From the NCBI RefSeq assembly GCF_039614725.1, contig NZ_CP154859.1:248001-312000 (forward strand): a DNA stretch of 64,000 bases, given 5' to 3'. The translations under genes and the position numbers were made by a program. Positions 9,396-18,193 of this stretch are shown here, piece by piece. Position 1 is the first letter of the stretch. Each line of letters begins with the position of its first letter. The DNA comes from Thauera sp. JM12B12 (GTDB taxonomy: Bacteria > Pseudomonadota > Gammaproteobacteria > Burkholderiales > Rhodocyclaceae). Below the pieces are notes generated by a model. The model was not told the DNA's origin, did not search any database, and worked only from the letters and a program-made list of their open reading frames with translations.

Positions 9396-10112
9396 CTTCT
9401 TGCGCTTGGAACGGGCGCCAGCACGAGCCTTGAACTCCTCGTAACGGTCAGAAAGATCGTAGATATACTCGACGATTGCATTTACAAAGGTTTGGAGGTC
9501 TTCAGTGTCGTCCCTAGAGATGCTTATGTCTTCGGGGTGTGCTGCGAGGTTGCGAAAGGCTTGAAGTTGTTGGCTCCAATCGTACAGGCGATCATCAATC
9601 ATTTTCATATCATGAAGCTTCTTGATGCCCTCGCCTAGCATGACCTTTTTCTTGTTTTTGGCCGGAGGTGCGCCAGCAGCGGCGGGAGTAGTCGTTTCCG
9701 CCCTTGGCTCAAGTATGTCTCGACAGAGCGCTTCAAGAGCCCGACCCAACATGACACAGGCCGCGATATTCGCTCCGGCCTGCATTGAACGATCTGCTTC
9801 GTTGAGTGAGTCCTTTACGACACGAGGAATCCGGTAGCTCGAAAAGACCTTTGGCGGTTTCGGATATATGCGTACGACGTCACTCCAGCGATCTTCATCC
9901 GAGTCGTAGTTCTCGAACGAGATTTGCTGGGTTTCTCCCGCAAGGATGGAACGGCAGCTCGGGCAAATGCCGACGAGCACTTTGTACGCGAAGGGCTCAC
10001 ACGTGTAGTCTTCAAAGCCACTTTGTTCAGCGCGGCCTGTTTCGGTCGCCGCGACCTTGGCCTTGCACCACGGGCAATCAATGATGAACTCTTTCGTGAC
10101 AGGGGGCGCCAT
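9390..10112 (-). CDS. DUF4145 domain protein in a probable integron cassette
   Basis: A 240-residue protein with an N-terminal zinc-ribbon-like region (CPWCKAKV and CPSCRSIL), followed by the DUF4145 helical domain. The signatures are PPKVFSSYRIPRVVKDSLNEA, AACVMLGRALEALCRDIL and FRNLAAHPED near residue 196. DUF4145 domains occur alone or fused to nucleases in defence and mobile settings; no biochemical role is established here. The C-terminus is very basic (ARAGARSKRKKS). The gene sits tightly between GTTAGGA upstream and an attC-like site that contains its stop codon. Confidence 0.82.
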   Translation of the reverse strand: MAPPVTKEFIIDCPWCKAKVAATETGRAEQSGFEDYTCEPFAYKVLVGICPSCRSILAGETQQISFENYDSDEDRWSDVVRIYPKPPKVFSSYRIPRVVKDSLNEADRSMQAGANIAACVMLGRALEALCRDILEPRAETTTPAAAGAPPAKNKKKVMLGEGIKKLHDMKMIDDRLYDWSQQLQAFRNLAAHPEDISISRDDTEDLQTFVNAIVEYIYDLSDRYEEFKARAGARSKRKKS

Positions 10113-10439
10113 TGGAAGTCCTAACGTGTTTTAGCCTGCAACGCTGCTGACTGGCCTGTGAGAGTGGGGCTCAACTCCAATAAATCCAGCGCCCGCAAAA
10201 TTCTGCCCTATAGCGATCTTTTTCGGCGCCGATTTAGAAACGTACCCAAATCCGCGACTAAATCCTCCGGGTGATCAGAGGCGTTCCCAAGGATCTACAA
10301 GATTGAAATCTGAACGGGTAGAGTGTAACAGCCACGGACAGCTATTGGCCGGACCCTGCTACAGGTAATGAGTGTCGGACGGCTGCTGTCCAACCAAGAC
10401 TGCTGGGACGGCCGAACCAGCTCCTTGACTTCAGCCTGC
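10113..10439. other. Intergenic region without supported gene
   Basis: These 327 bases separate the DUF4145 cassette from the next minus-strand gene. Apart from the TCCTAAC/GTTAGGA box at 10119-10125 I see no conserved motif, no second attC box pair and no convincing frame. The frames that exist here overlap the neighbouring gene. Confidence 0.6.
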
Positions 10440-11525
10440 TCAAGAAACGCCAGGGCGCTCATTTCTAACGTGACGTCCATCGTGGCTGACAGGGTCGAAC
10501 GTGAAAACATGCTCCCGTGGCGCATCGATGCACCGGCCCAGTACGCGCCTTGGATCGCTCGGTACGCCCTCTCCCAGATGGACATCGGCTCCGCAGATCG
10601 GACAGGCCGCCTGATAACGAACCAGGCGAAGAACTTCCCCCGACCTTGTGCGTTTGCGTTCGAGTTGCGTCGGAAGCTCGTCGTCCGTCAGCCATTCTTC
10701 CGGTAGCGCGGTGATCCTGTCGAGGCGCGCGTGGTAGATGGGGCGCCATTCCTGCCACCAGAATTTTCCGATCACCACGATGCCGAGTAGATAGGCGAGG
10801 TTTTGCGTTTCGATCGGGCGGTTGCGTAGAACCAGATCGACAAAGAAGACGACGCTGAGCAAGAGGATGAAGATCGCTGGTGTCATCACTCGCCAGCGAA
10901 GGAGCGCGTGGCGTGTTGAGCCCACCTCGATCTCGCCTGCTGAGAAGAGCCAGCGTCGCCACGGACCGCTGAGCCGTATCGAGTCCGCATTCCTGGGTGC
11001 ATAGCGAACCGGGCCGCTTGCCCCCGCATCCTCCTCTTCGTCTTCGCGCTGATCAGCCAAGGCTCCCTCGGGCTTCCGGACGACGATCCCCGTCGACGCC
11101 GTGATACCGCGCCCACCGCCAGGAAAACGCTCCATGTCGAGCAACACCCCATCCTGATTTTCACTCCGCAGGAAAGTCCGGGCGTCGTCCCTTCGCTTCA
11201 TCCACCACGTTCTGACGTTTCTCCACTCGAACTCATCCACTCCTGCCGCGTCGCGAAGCTCAGCGTCAGTGAAGCGCCTCAGATCTCCCGAGCGAGAAAC
11301 CTTCTTGAGCGACTCGTCGACCAAGGCGCGAACGACCAGCCATGACGTGGACATTGAGTGGTCATGCTCCAACCACTTCCTTATCGCCAGCAGCTCATTC
11401 TCTCCTGCAAACACCGTTCCCCCCGGTTTTCCGTGGTTTTGCGCGGCGTCCGGATCGATGCTGGTGTCGCATTCAGCAACGGGAGCAGATGAAATGGCGA
11501 TGGCGGACAGGTTGGATTTCGGCAT
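10440..11525 (-). CDS. Membrane protein with C-terminal zinc-ribbon-like motif
   Basis: An unrecognised protein of about 361 residues. The N-terminal half is soluble and charged, with GENELLAIRKWLEHDHS and FRWFTDAEL-like helices. Two hydrophobic segments follow (MTPAIFILLLSVVFFVDLVL and LAYLLGIVVIGKFWW), and the C-terminal part contains CPICGADVHLGEGV with a later Cys, suggesting a metal-binding knuckle. ATG 11525 lacks a ribosome binding site and overlaps the start of the divergent CoiA-like gene by 32 bases, so the real start may be further in, for example ATG 11354. The divergent pairing suggests a shared function. Confidence 0.65.
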   Translation of the reverse strand: MPKSNLSAIAISSAPVAECDTSIDPDAAQNHGKPGGTVFAGENELLAIRKWLEHDHSMSTSWLVVRALVDESLKKVSRSGDLRRFTDAELRDAAGVDEFEWRNVRTWWMKRRDDARTFLRSENQDGVLLDMERFPGGGRGITASTGIVVRKPEGALADQREDEEEDAGASGPVRYAPRNADSIRLSGPWRRWLFSAGEIEVGSTRHALLRWRVMTPAIFILLLSVVFFVDLVLRNRPIETQNLAYLLGIVVIGKFWWQEWRPIYHARLDRITALPEEWLTDDELPTQLERKRTRSGEVLRLVRYQAACPICGADVHLGEGVPSDPRRVLGRCIDAPREHVFTFDPVSHDGRHVRNERPGVS

Positions 11526-12558
11526 GTTGGCAACGGGAATGATGGTCGGTATCAACGAGGTGGCGAACGGGCTCGAATGCGGATGCGTGTGTGCGGCGTG
11601 TCGCGCGCCGCTCATCGCCCGTCAGGGCGCGATTCGCCGCTGGCACTTCTCCCACGCGCCGGGGTTCGTGGCCTGCGAGACCGGTGCCGAAACCGCATTG
11701 CATCGGATGGCAAAGCAGATCATAGCCCAATGGGATGATGTAACCCTTCCGCCACTTGAGGTCCGAGTATCCCAGCGCAGTGTAACCGGACAAACCCTCG
11801 CCCGCGACGTAACGATTCCCGGAACGCGTTTCGTCGCTGAAAAAGGCGTCATTGAGGCGCGGTGCGACGGATTTGTTCCTGATGTCTTGCTACACGGCCC
11901 GAAGGGGGAGTTGCTCGCCATCGAGGTGTGCGTCACTCACAAGGTCAGTCGCGCGAAACAGCAACGCGTCGCCGAACATGCGCTGCCGATGATCCAGTTT
12001 TCGATCGACCTGGCGGATGACTCGAGTGCCGAAGCAGCGGAGTTGGAGCAACGCCTGCGCGAATCGACCCCCGAGTGGATCTTTCATCCCAAGGAGGCGG
12101 AGCTGCGGCTTCAGCTGGAAGCCGAGGTCGAGGCTGCATTACATCAATTGCAGGATGAGCAGAAAGCAAGACAAGAAGAGCTTCAGCCAATGTTGTCCGA
12201 CGGCACGACCGATCTCTTTACGGAGGTCGATCGTCGCCGAGGTGACTCGTCCCCCTTGAGGGCTCAGACAGGGCCTGATCAGTTCGAGGTTCTCGGCTGT
12301 CAGGTCGTCGTCAATGTCGCCACCACCGCAGGAGTCTGGGCCTGCACAGCGAGTCTGCCGCTGCAGGAGCAGATTCTGCATCAGATTACAGCCGACGCGG
12401 GTGACCACGGTCTGCGCGTGACCGCGCCCATACACACCACAAGTCACGGCATCGTCATTGTCGCCGGGGCTGCAGTCCGAAGTTGGGCCAGCGGGCTCGC
12501 GCGTCGGCTCTGTAAGGCATTTCCCGACAACGTCACACCAGAGGAGCTTGAATCATGA
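11494..12558 (+). CDS. CoiA-like competence/nuclease-family protein
   Basis: A 354-residue protein starting at ATG 11494, eight bases after GGGAG. The N-terminus has a Cys-Cys...His motif (CVCAACRAPLIARQGAIRRWHFSHA) like that of CoiA-type proteins. A possible nuclease core follows, FVPDVLLHG then LLAIEVCVTHKVSRAKQQR, with the Asp and Glu spaced as in PD-(D/E)XK enzymes. A long charged helix (about residues 205-245) comes next. CoiA is known from competence in Gram-positive bacteria; in proteobacteria such genes are often in mobile regions and of unknown role. The stop overlaps the next gene by four bases. Confidence 0.75.
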   Translation: MAMADRLDFGMLATGMMVGINEVANGLECGCVCAACRAPLIARQGAIRRWHFSHAPGFVACETGAETALHRMAKQIIAQWDDVTLPPLEVRVSQRSVTGQTLARDVTIPGTRFVAEKGVIEARCDGFVPDVLLHGPKGELLAIEVCVTHKVSRAKQQRVAEHALPMIQFSIDLADDSSAEAAELEQRLRESTPEWIFHPKEAELRLQLEAEVEAALHQLQDEQKARQEELQPMLSDGTTDLFTEVDRRRGDSSPLRAQTGPDQFEVLGCQVVVNVATTAGVWACTASLPLQEQILHQITADAGDHGLRVTAPIHTTSHGIVIVAGAAVRSWASGLARRLCKAFPDNVTPEELES

Positions 12559-12830
12559 AGGAAGCCGCATCGGAATGGCTGTTGGTATTGCAGTGCTCGG
12601 CCCGGCTGCAGTTCACGCTCGGTCTCGGCACTGCGCTCGCCGGCTGCGTCTGGCTTATGTGTTGGCTACTGATCGCGAAGCATGCGGGTTCGGCAAACCC
12701 TATAACGGACGCGGTAATCGGGGCATTGGGAGCGTATCACTGGATATTGCCCTTGCTGGTGATTTTTCAGACCATCGGTCTGGTCAGCAAAGACTATGAA
12801 AAGGAAAAGCGGCGCGTACTCCGATGGTGA
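12555..12830 (+). CDS. Small two-helix membrane protein
   Basis: A 91-residue protein whose ATG overlaps the CoiA-like stop (ATGA), implying translational coupling. Two hydrophobic stretches are visible (about residues 22-42 and 50-75), followed by a basic tail (KDYEKEKRRVLRW). I do not recognise a family. It probably forms a small envelope partner of the CoiA-like protein. Confidence 0.7.
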   Translation: MKEAASEWLLVLQCSARLQFTLGLGTALAGCVWLMCWLLIAKHAGSANPITDAVIGALGAYHWILPLLVIFQTIGLVSKDYEKEKRRVLRW

Positions 12831-13499
12831 TTCAAGCGATGGTTAAACATGCCCCGACTACCGGCGCCCGGAATCCACTTAGCGGGCGCAAAGGTCCGAA
12901 CTGGCTGAATAGTTGAAGGCCTGCGCGGGGAAGATCCTCGCCAACAACGCGTGGGGGCTACCTCGCAGTATCTGATAGACACCGGCCCGACTACTATCCC
13001 CGGCTGGAGCAGGCCCACATTATCTTTTCAAGCTCAGTTCGAGCGCATCGGCAACGGATTCAGTGATGATCCTTCGGCGACTGAAGGTCGGCCAATGGTG
13101 TCGCTCGATTCCGCTCTGCGATATGCGAGAGGAATGACCGGTTGCCGAAATCCCCAACTCACCCTAACGACCCAATGCGGCCATCCAGCCCTGCACGACC
13201 TGAGCGGCAAGTCTCCGGGCGGAGCGGCCATCGAAGGGACCGCGACGAATTGCAGGTCGTCGGCCTCACCTGACGCTGGCCTGATAGGTGACGTCGGGCC
13301 GCCGCCGGTCACCTGCCGTTCAGCCGTCAGCGAACGGCAGCCTTTCCATGCTGCGAACTGGAAATCCGACCCAACGGCGACATCGAGCATTGAAGAGAGC
13401 GGCCGTTCACACAGGAGTTACGCATCCTCTAATTTGTCTTCTAATCAAATGGGGAAAATGCATTGAAGGGCGGCATAAAATATACCGTGCATCGATCGG
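12831..13499. other. Non-coding or degenerate region
   Basis: These 669 bases hold long overlapping frames on both strands (12951-13466 plus, 13034-13390 minus), but neither has protein-like composition, a ribosome binding site or a recognisable domain. The sequence has the character of spacer or decayed cassette DNA common in accessory regions. An isolated GTTAAAC box near 12843 has no partner, so no attC is claimed. Confidence 0.55.
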
Positions 13500-14075
13500 T
13501 CATTTTGGAATAATTATGATTATGATCATTCTAACAGCGGGGTAAATTGAAGCCATTCCAAGGGAGATCACTGGGAGGCCGATCAATAACCACACTACGT
13601 GGTAACTCCCGGAGCCCGGCTGGAAAAACATCAAACCCCACAATGCAATCGGATAAAATGGAATAAATACACAAACTACTGAACCAATAATAGCGATTAA
13701 AACTGCACCAAAAAACTCGCCCGCAAAAATTGCATAGAAAAACGATCCAATTAATGCTGCGATATAAAAAGGCAATATAGTGAAACTGGAGATGTATAAG
13801 CTTACTGCGTTGAAAAGCGCATCGTACCAATCAAGGCTGTCCTTCCTTATAATTTTGGAAAAGTCTAAGCCAAGTTCGAGTTGGAATATACCCGATGCCA
13901 CATTAAAAACATTTGAGACCTGGACATATTGATCCAGACTGGAGTTTGAGATTCGCCAGGTAAATCCAAAATAAACAATAAAAGCGACTACAGCAAAGAG
14001 AAGGACGCCCGGCACGTATTTGAGAGTATTAAATTTTGCTTTTCTTGTGTGATCGGCGTTCATTAATGGCTCCAC
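13500..14075 (-). CDS. AT-rich integral membrane protein of unknown function
   Basis: The 191-residue product (187 if ATG 14063 is used) has about four hydrophobic segments: near residues 20-40, 95-118, 120-145 and 160-185. It ends with a run of isoleucines (VRMIIIIIIPK). Base composition is far AT-richer than the genome average, which strongly suggests horizontal origin. I recognise no family. It stands alone between two spacer regions, with its 3' end toward the degenerate region. Confidence 0.65.
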   Translation of the reverse strand: MEPLMNADHTRKAKFNTLKYVPGVLLFAVVAFIVYFGFTWRISNSSLDQYVQVSNVFNVASGIFQLELGLDFSKIIRKDSLDWYDALFNAVSLYISSFTILPFYIAALIGSFFYAIFAGEFFGAVLIAIIGSVVCVFIPFYPIALWGLMFFQPGSGSYHVVWLLIGLPVISLGMASIYPAVRMIIIIIIPK

Positions 14076-14336
14076 TTGTGTTTTTGCGAACTAATTTTAT
14101 TTAATGCACGCATGCGAACGGAAGTCTTGTTTGCGCACCCACGGAATCCATGCTAAAAAATTGATGTAACTGGAAAATCCTGCATCCGAGCCCTTCATCT
14201 AACCGCAACCGCAACCGCGGCGGCTCGGTAAAGATTAATTTGAGTCACTGCGCCCAGAGGGAATCGGACGCGTGCAGGCCTTGAGCACCAACAGGCGGTT
14301 GTACCAGTTTACCGGGGTGGATAAGCGTAATCCTAC

Positions 14337-14960
14337 TCAGCGCCGGGGTGGGAGACCACGGGCAACCACATCTGCAACATGCTGCAGCACCCGTGGCCAT
14401 TGATCCTGCGGATGGCCACGCTGGGACGCGGCCTTCCAGTCTTCACCGTAAGATGAGAGCCAAAGCACTTCGGCGCGTTCAGCCGCAATAAGTCGAGCGC
14501 TCATCGTTACTCCAAGTTGGTAGTACTGCATTTTCGGATCGTAAATACTGGGAGGCCGGGTTCTTTCAGAGGTAAGGGAGTTGATGCTCACTAATATGAT
14601 TGCTGGAACATTGAGTACCCGACCAACCCTGGCGATGGTTTCTTCAGTAACGCCCGATGCCTGCAGCCGTTGTTCGCGAATCACTTTCTCGATATCGGAG
14701 CGCGCCGCCAGCGCATATCCGTTCGCCAGAATCTGCCTCATGAATGCATCTTCGATCAACCTGATCGTACCCGGCTGCAGACGGCCGCCCGACAGATCTT
14801 CTATGTAAACTCCAATTGTCGGATAACTGGCCGGGTTAAACATTCTGGCGGTCGTAACGGTCGGCATCGGCAGTGATCTCGAAGTGACGGGGCCGGTTGA
14901 AACACAGCCGGCAAGCAGAAGCGCCATTATGGCTACGATAAATCTTGTATAGGGACGCAT
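14337..14960 (-). CDS. CsgG-like outer-membrane lipoprotein
   Basis: A 207-residue lipoprotein with signal and lipobox (LLAGC at residues 16-20 from ATG 14960). The body, with TIGVYIEDLSGGRLQPG, LIEDAFMRQILANGYALAARSDIEKVIREQRLQASG and VLNVPAIILVSINSL, resembles the CsgG/curli-assembly lipoprotein fold in its early part. ATG 14960 has an excellent ribosome binding site (AAGGAG eight bases upstream), whereas a longer frame to 15071 does not. It begins 13 bases after the upstream membrane protein gene, so the two form an operon. Confidence 0.78.
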   Translation of the reverse strand: MRPYTRFIVAIMALLLAGCVSTGPVTSRSLPMPTVTTARMFNPASYPTIGVYIEDLSGGRLQPGTIRLIEDAFMRQILANGYALAARSDIEKVIREQRLQASGVTEETIARVGRVLNVPAIILVSINSLTSERTRPPSIYDPKMQYYQLGVTMSARLIAAERAEVLWLSSYGEDWKAASQRGHPQDQWPRVLQHVADVVARGLPPRR

Positions 14961-14973
14961 GTCTGGATCTCCT

Positions 14974-16386
14974 TTAGGGCAGTGTGACACTAAGCGGCAC
15001 CGATGCCGCATACGAGTCCAGATCGAACCGCGAGATATCCGCCAAGACAGCATTGAGCGCTGAAGCGGCATGGATATCGTGTTGAGAGTATTTGATGGTC
15101 GGCCGTGTTAATGCCCCCTCTGCGACAAGTGGCTCGAGAGCGAGAGACATTCCCGCCATTTGAAGCCGCCGCGCGGCGGCGGCCGCCACGCTGCGTGTGC
15201 TGGGAGAAAAGCTGATGATGGCCTGTTTGCCTTTCAGTTCGCGAGTCCATTCCGGTCTAAGCTCAACGGCGGAGGCAGGAGCCGAGCGCATGAGAGCCTC
15301 CACTGCAGCCCGCTCCTGCGCGATGTATGCTGCTCGTGCATCTGCCGCAGATGGGGTCGCTTGCTTGGGCGGTCGGCGTTCGGCGGGACGGACGGGCTGT
15401 ACGAGTGCGCCGAGCGGTGCGCTTTCGGTAAGCTGAGCAGGCTGTGCCAGTGTGCTGGGTAGTGGAGTGCGGACAGTTTCGCGAGAGGCGGCCGAACGCG
15501 TCTCGCGGTCTTCAAGGCCTTTACAATAGGTCTCACGTAATTCCCGAGTTACCGGAATCAATTGTTGACCTGTCTGTGGACTCGGGCCAGATTTGGTAAA
15601 GAGTTTCGGTTGTCCCCGGGAGTCTCTCTCCGTCCAGTAGAGCGGCTCGCCATCAGGACCGAAGAATGCGGTGTTCCAGCATTCTGCAGCGGTCTCGATG
15701 CTGACGACGTTCGGTATAAGCACCGACGTGCTGATGAATCGGGTGGCGGTCGCGTCTATCGACTCCACGACCCGCGTAGCCGTCGCGGCAACTTGGGGGA
15801 GGGCGTTCGCGGCGAAGGCCATGCCAACGGTGACGACCACTACCGACACTGCACGCGTGCGGACAGCGGTGATGTTCGGAGCCTGGCCGTTTGCCAAGTA
15901 GAGTACGCTCAGGAACAGACTGGCAACCATTACGACCAATACGCCAGCGGGACTCATTGGCACCACGAGAAACAGCAGAGCTAGCCCAAATAGCCATGTT
16001 AAGACCCCAAGAGCGTAGCGAAAGACTACACCTACAGGCTGCAACTGAGAAAAGGTCGCCGCGATGACCAGTATCGGGAACGAGAGAAGCGTCAGAACCC
16101 CAAGCGAAAGGGCGGCGCAAATCAGGGCGAAAGGGACTGCGCGACTGTATCCCATGGAAATCCCAACGCCGGCAAAGGCGATGGCCATGAGTAGGACAAC
16201 GCCCGTTCGGATAAACCATACACGCAACCAGGCGAGATATTCCCGGGCCTCTGCCATTGAGCAAGCAGCAGCGCGTGTCGTCCAGTCCTTCGCGGGCGTG
16301 AATAATAAAGCCAGCAGCCCGGGCATTTCAGCCATCCAGGACACCGGTTTTTCAGGCTGAGACGCGCCGTCCTTGTTGCCTTGCAT
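14974..16386 (-). CDS. Polytopic membrane protein with C-terminal soluble domain
   Basis: A 470-residue protein. The N-terminal half has about five to six membrane helices (roughly residues 55-200 from ATG 16386). The C-terminal half is periplasmic or cytoplasmic, Pro-rich in the linker, and ends with a domain containing KGKQAIISFSPSTRSVAAAA. Only two Cys residues, in AECWNTAF and ETYCKGL, are in the soluble part. Start choice rests on GGGAGGAG seven bases before ATG 16386. I do not recognise the family. It is cotranscribed with the CsgG-like lipoprotein, suggesting an envelope assembly. Confidence 0.7.
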   Translation of the reverse strand: MQGNKDGASQPEKPVSWMAEMPGLLALLFTPAKDWTTRAAACSMAEAREYLAWLRVWFIRTGVVLLMAIAFAGVGISMGYSRAVPFALICAALSLGVLTLLSFPILVIAATFSQLQPVGVVFRYALGVLTWLFGLALLFLVVPMSPAGVLVVMVASLFLSVLYLANGQAPNITAVRTRAVSVVVVTVGMAFAANALPQVAATATRVVESIDATATRFISTSVLIPNVVSIETAAECWNTAFFGPDGEPLYWTERDSRGQPKLFTKSGPSPQTGQQLIPVTRELRETYCKGLEDRETRSAASRETVRTPLPSTLAQPAQLTESAPLGALVQPVRPAERRPPKQATPSAADARAAYIAQERAAVEALMRSAPASAVELRPEWTRELKGKQAIISFSPSTRSVAAAAARRLQMAGMSLALEPLVAEGALTRPTIKYSQHDIHAASALNAVLADISRFDLDSYAASVPLSVTLP

Positions 16387-16504
16387 TTTTCTTGCTCCTC
16401 CCAGAGAAACCACGGGGCGTCAGCCAGGGCAGTCGCACCGATTTGTGCATAAAACATTCGAATAAATCTTAAAGTTTCAGGACCTTGCGAGACCTCTGTT
16501 CACA

Positions 16505-17682
16505 ATGTCATAAATTGTGTAGTTTCCTACCTTTTTGGGCATCCCATGAAGGCAGGAAACGTCATGCCGCTGACGCAGGTGTTCGTCTCGATTTCCGACC
16601 CGCGCAGCGCGCGGCACAAACGCCACGACTTGGCCGAGTTGCTGACCGTGGCGGTGTGCGCGGTGCTCTCGGGAGTGGACGACTTCGTCGACATCGAACT
16701 GTGGGGCGAGGCCAAGATCGACTGGTTGCGAGGCTTCATGAAGCTTGAGCATGGCATCCCTTCTCACGACACGATCGGACGTGTGTTCGGGATGATCGCG
16801 CCGGACGAGTTCGAGTCCGCGTTTCGGCGCTGGGTGGGCATGGTGGTGCCGGCGCTGGCCGGGGATACGGTCGTGGCGATCGATGGAAAGACCAGCAGGC
16901 GCTCGGGCGGCAAGAACAAGACCGATGCCAGTCCGTTGCACCTGGTCAGCGCGTTCGCGGCTGGCATGGGCGTCGTGCTGGGCCAGACGGCGACCGCCGA
17001 GAAGTCGAACGAGATCACCGCGATTCCCGAACTGCTCGCCAAACTGGCGATCGAGGGCTGCGTAGTGACGATCGACGCGATGGGCACCCAGACGAAGATC
17101 GCACGCACGATCCGTGAGCGCGGCGCGCATTACGTGCTGTGCGTGAAGGAGAACCATCCGAACCTGCACGACTCGATCCTGTTTGCCGGCATTGATCCGC
17201 GAGGGCCGCTAACGCCGAGCTCGACCCACGAGACCACGAGACCACGATCAAGGACCACGGTCGCATCGAAATCCGTCGATGCCGCGCCTACGCGACGACA
17301 GATCGACTCTACAAGTCGGAAGATTGGCAGGATCTGGCCAGCTTCGCGGTCGTCGAGCGCATCCGCACCGTGGGCGATCACACCAGCACCGAGCGCGTCT
17401 TCTACATCAGCAGCCTGCCCGCCGACGCCGAGCGTATCGCGCGGGCCGTACGCAGTCACTGGGAGATCGAGAATCGGCTTCACTGGTGTCTGGATGTGCA
17501 GTTCAACGAGGATCAGTCACGGGTGCGCAGCGGCTACGCCGCCAACAATCTCGCCATCGTTCGCCACATCGTGATGAACCTGCTGCGGCTCAACACGACG
17601 CGCAAGGCGAGCATCAAGTCCAAGCGCATGCTAGCTGCGACGATCGATGAGTTTCGCGCCGAGTTGCTTGGCGTTATGACAT
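16505..17682 (+). mobile_element. ISAs1-family insertion sequence, inactivated
   Basis: About 1.2 kb containing one transposase gene. Candidate terminal inverted repeats are ATGTCATAA at 16505-16513 and TTATGACAT at 17674-17682, the latter overlapping the transposase stop. No clear target-site duplication is visible, so the exact ends are uncertain. The size fits the ISAs1 family. Confidence 0.6.
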
Positions 17683-17684
17683 GA
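16546..17684 (+). pseudogene. ISAs1-family transposase, frameshifted
   Basis: The N-terminal frame (16546 to about 17240) and the C-terminal frame (about 17220-17684) together make a complete ISAs1-type DDE transposase of about 376 residues. The catalytic Asp regions VAIDGKTSRRSGG and VTIDAMGTQ are in the first frame. The Glu region HWEIENRLHWCLDVQFNED is in the second. The break is an 8-bp tandem duplication, ACGAGACC at 17228-17235 repeated at 17236-17243. Removing one copy restores STHETTIKDHGR and a single open frame. The element is therefore probably inactive unless the frameshift is bypassed. Confidence 0.9.
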
Positions 17685-17742
17685 AGGTGCGATTCCTCTG
17701 GTCGAAAAAGACTTTCTCTCGCTCACTTCAAGCGTTCAAGCA

Positions 17743-17955
17743 TCATTCCTTGATGCTCGATTGCTGCTGACGTAGCACGCCAATTTTATACATTCGTCTT
17801 TCGTGAAAAACCGTGCCGTAGGCGAGTACTGCTTGATCATTCTCCTCGGCAATATAGAACGTCGGTGCTTCGGGGATCTGTGCCGGAAGCGCTTGCTTGC
17901 CGTTGTCGAGGATCGACTTGGCTGCTCGGAGGATGTAGTCAGCGATTTCTATCAT
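17743..17955 (-). CDS. Small hypothetical protein
   Basis: A 70-residue frame starting MIEIADYILRAAKSILDNGK and ending RQQQSSIKE, with a plausible beta-rich centre (PTFYIAEENDQAVLAYGTVF). Base composition is lower in GC than in flanking genes. No domain or strong ribosome binding site is visible. It could be a genuine small gene or the 3' part of a gene cut by the nearby insertion sequence. Confidence 0.35.
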   Translation of the reverse strand: MIEIADYILRAAKSILDNGKQALPAQIPEAPTFYIAEENDQAVLAYGTVFHERRMYKIGVLRQQQSSIKE

Positions 17956-18193
17956 TCATACGGCCTATTTCTTATTGGGGCTAGCGTCGCACGGCGCGCC
18001 GTATCTTTCAAGGCTGAACGGATCGTGTCCCGGGACGTGGTGTAAGAAGCGTCAGCAGAAGCGGTCGGCGGGTCTTCGTCTCCGGTTTGGCAGGAGCGCA
18101 TGTCAGGCTGCAACCGCAGGCAGGCCGACACTGACAATAGAAGACGCGCAAGCAGTTCGCAGCTGGTCGTAGGGTTATGACACGGGACGTCGC

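Noticed and set aside
12951..13466. Plus-strand frame of 171 codons in the degenerate region
   Set aside because: No ribosome binding site, no family, overlapped by an equally long minus-strand frame; composition is not protein-like.
14190..14340. Possible third attC near ATCTAAC at 14196
   Set aside because: One good box (GTTAGAT on the minus strand) but no matching partner box at a suitable distance.
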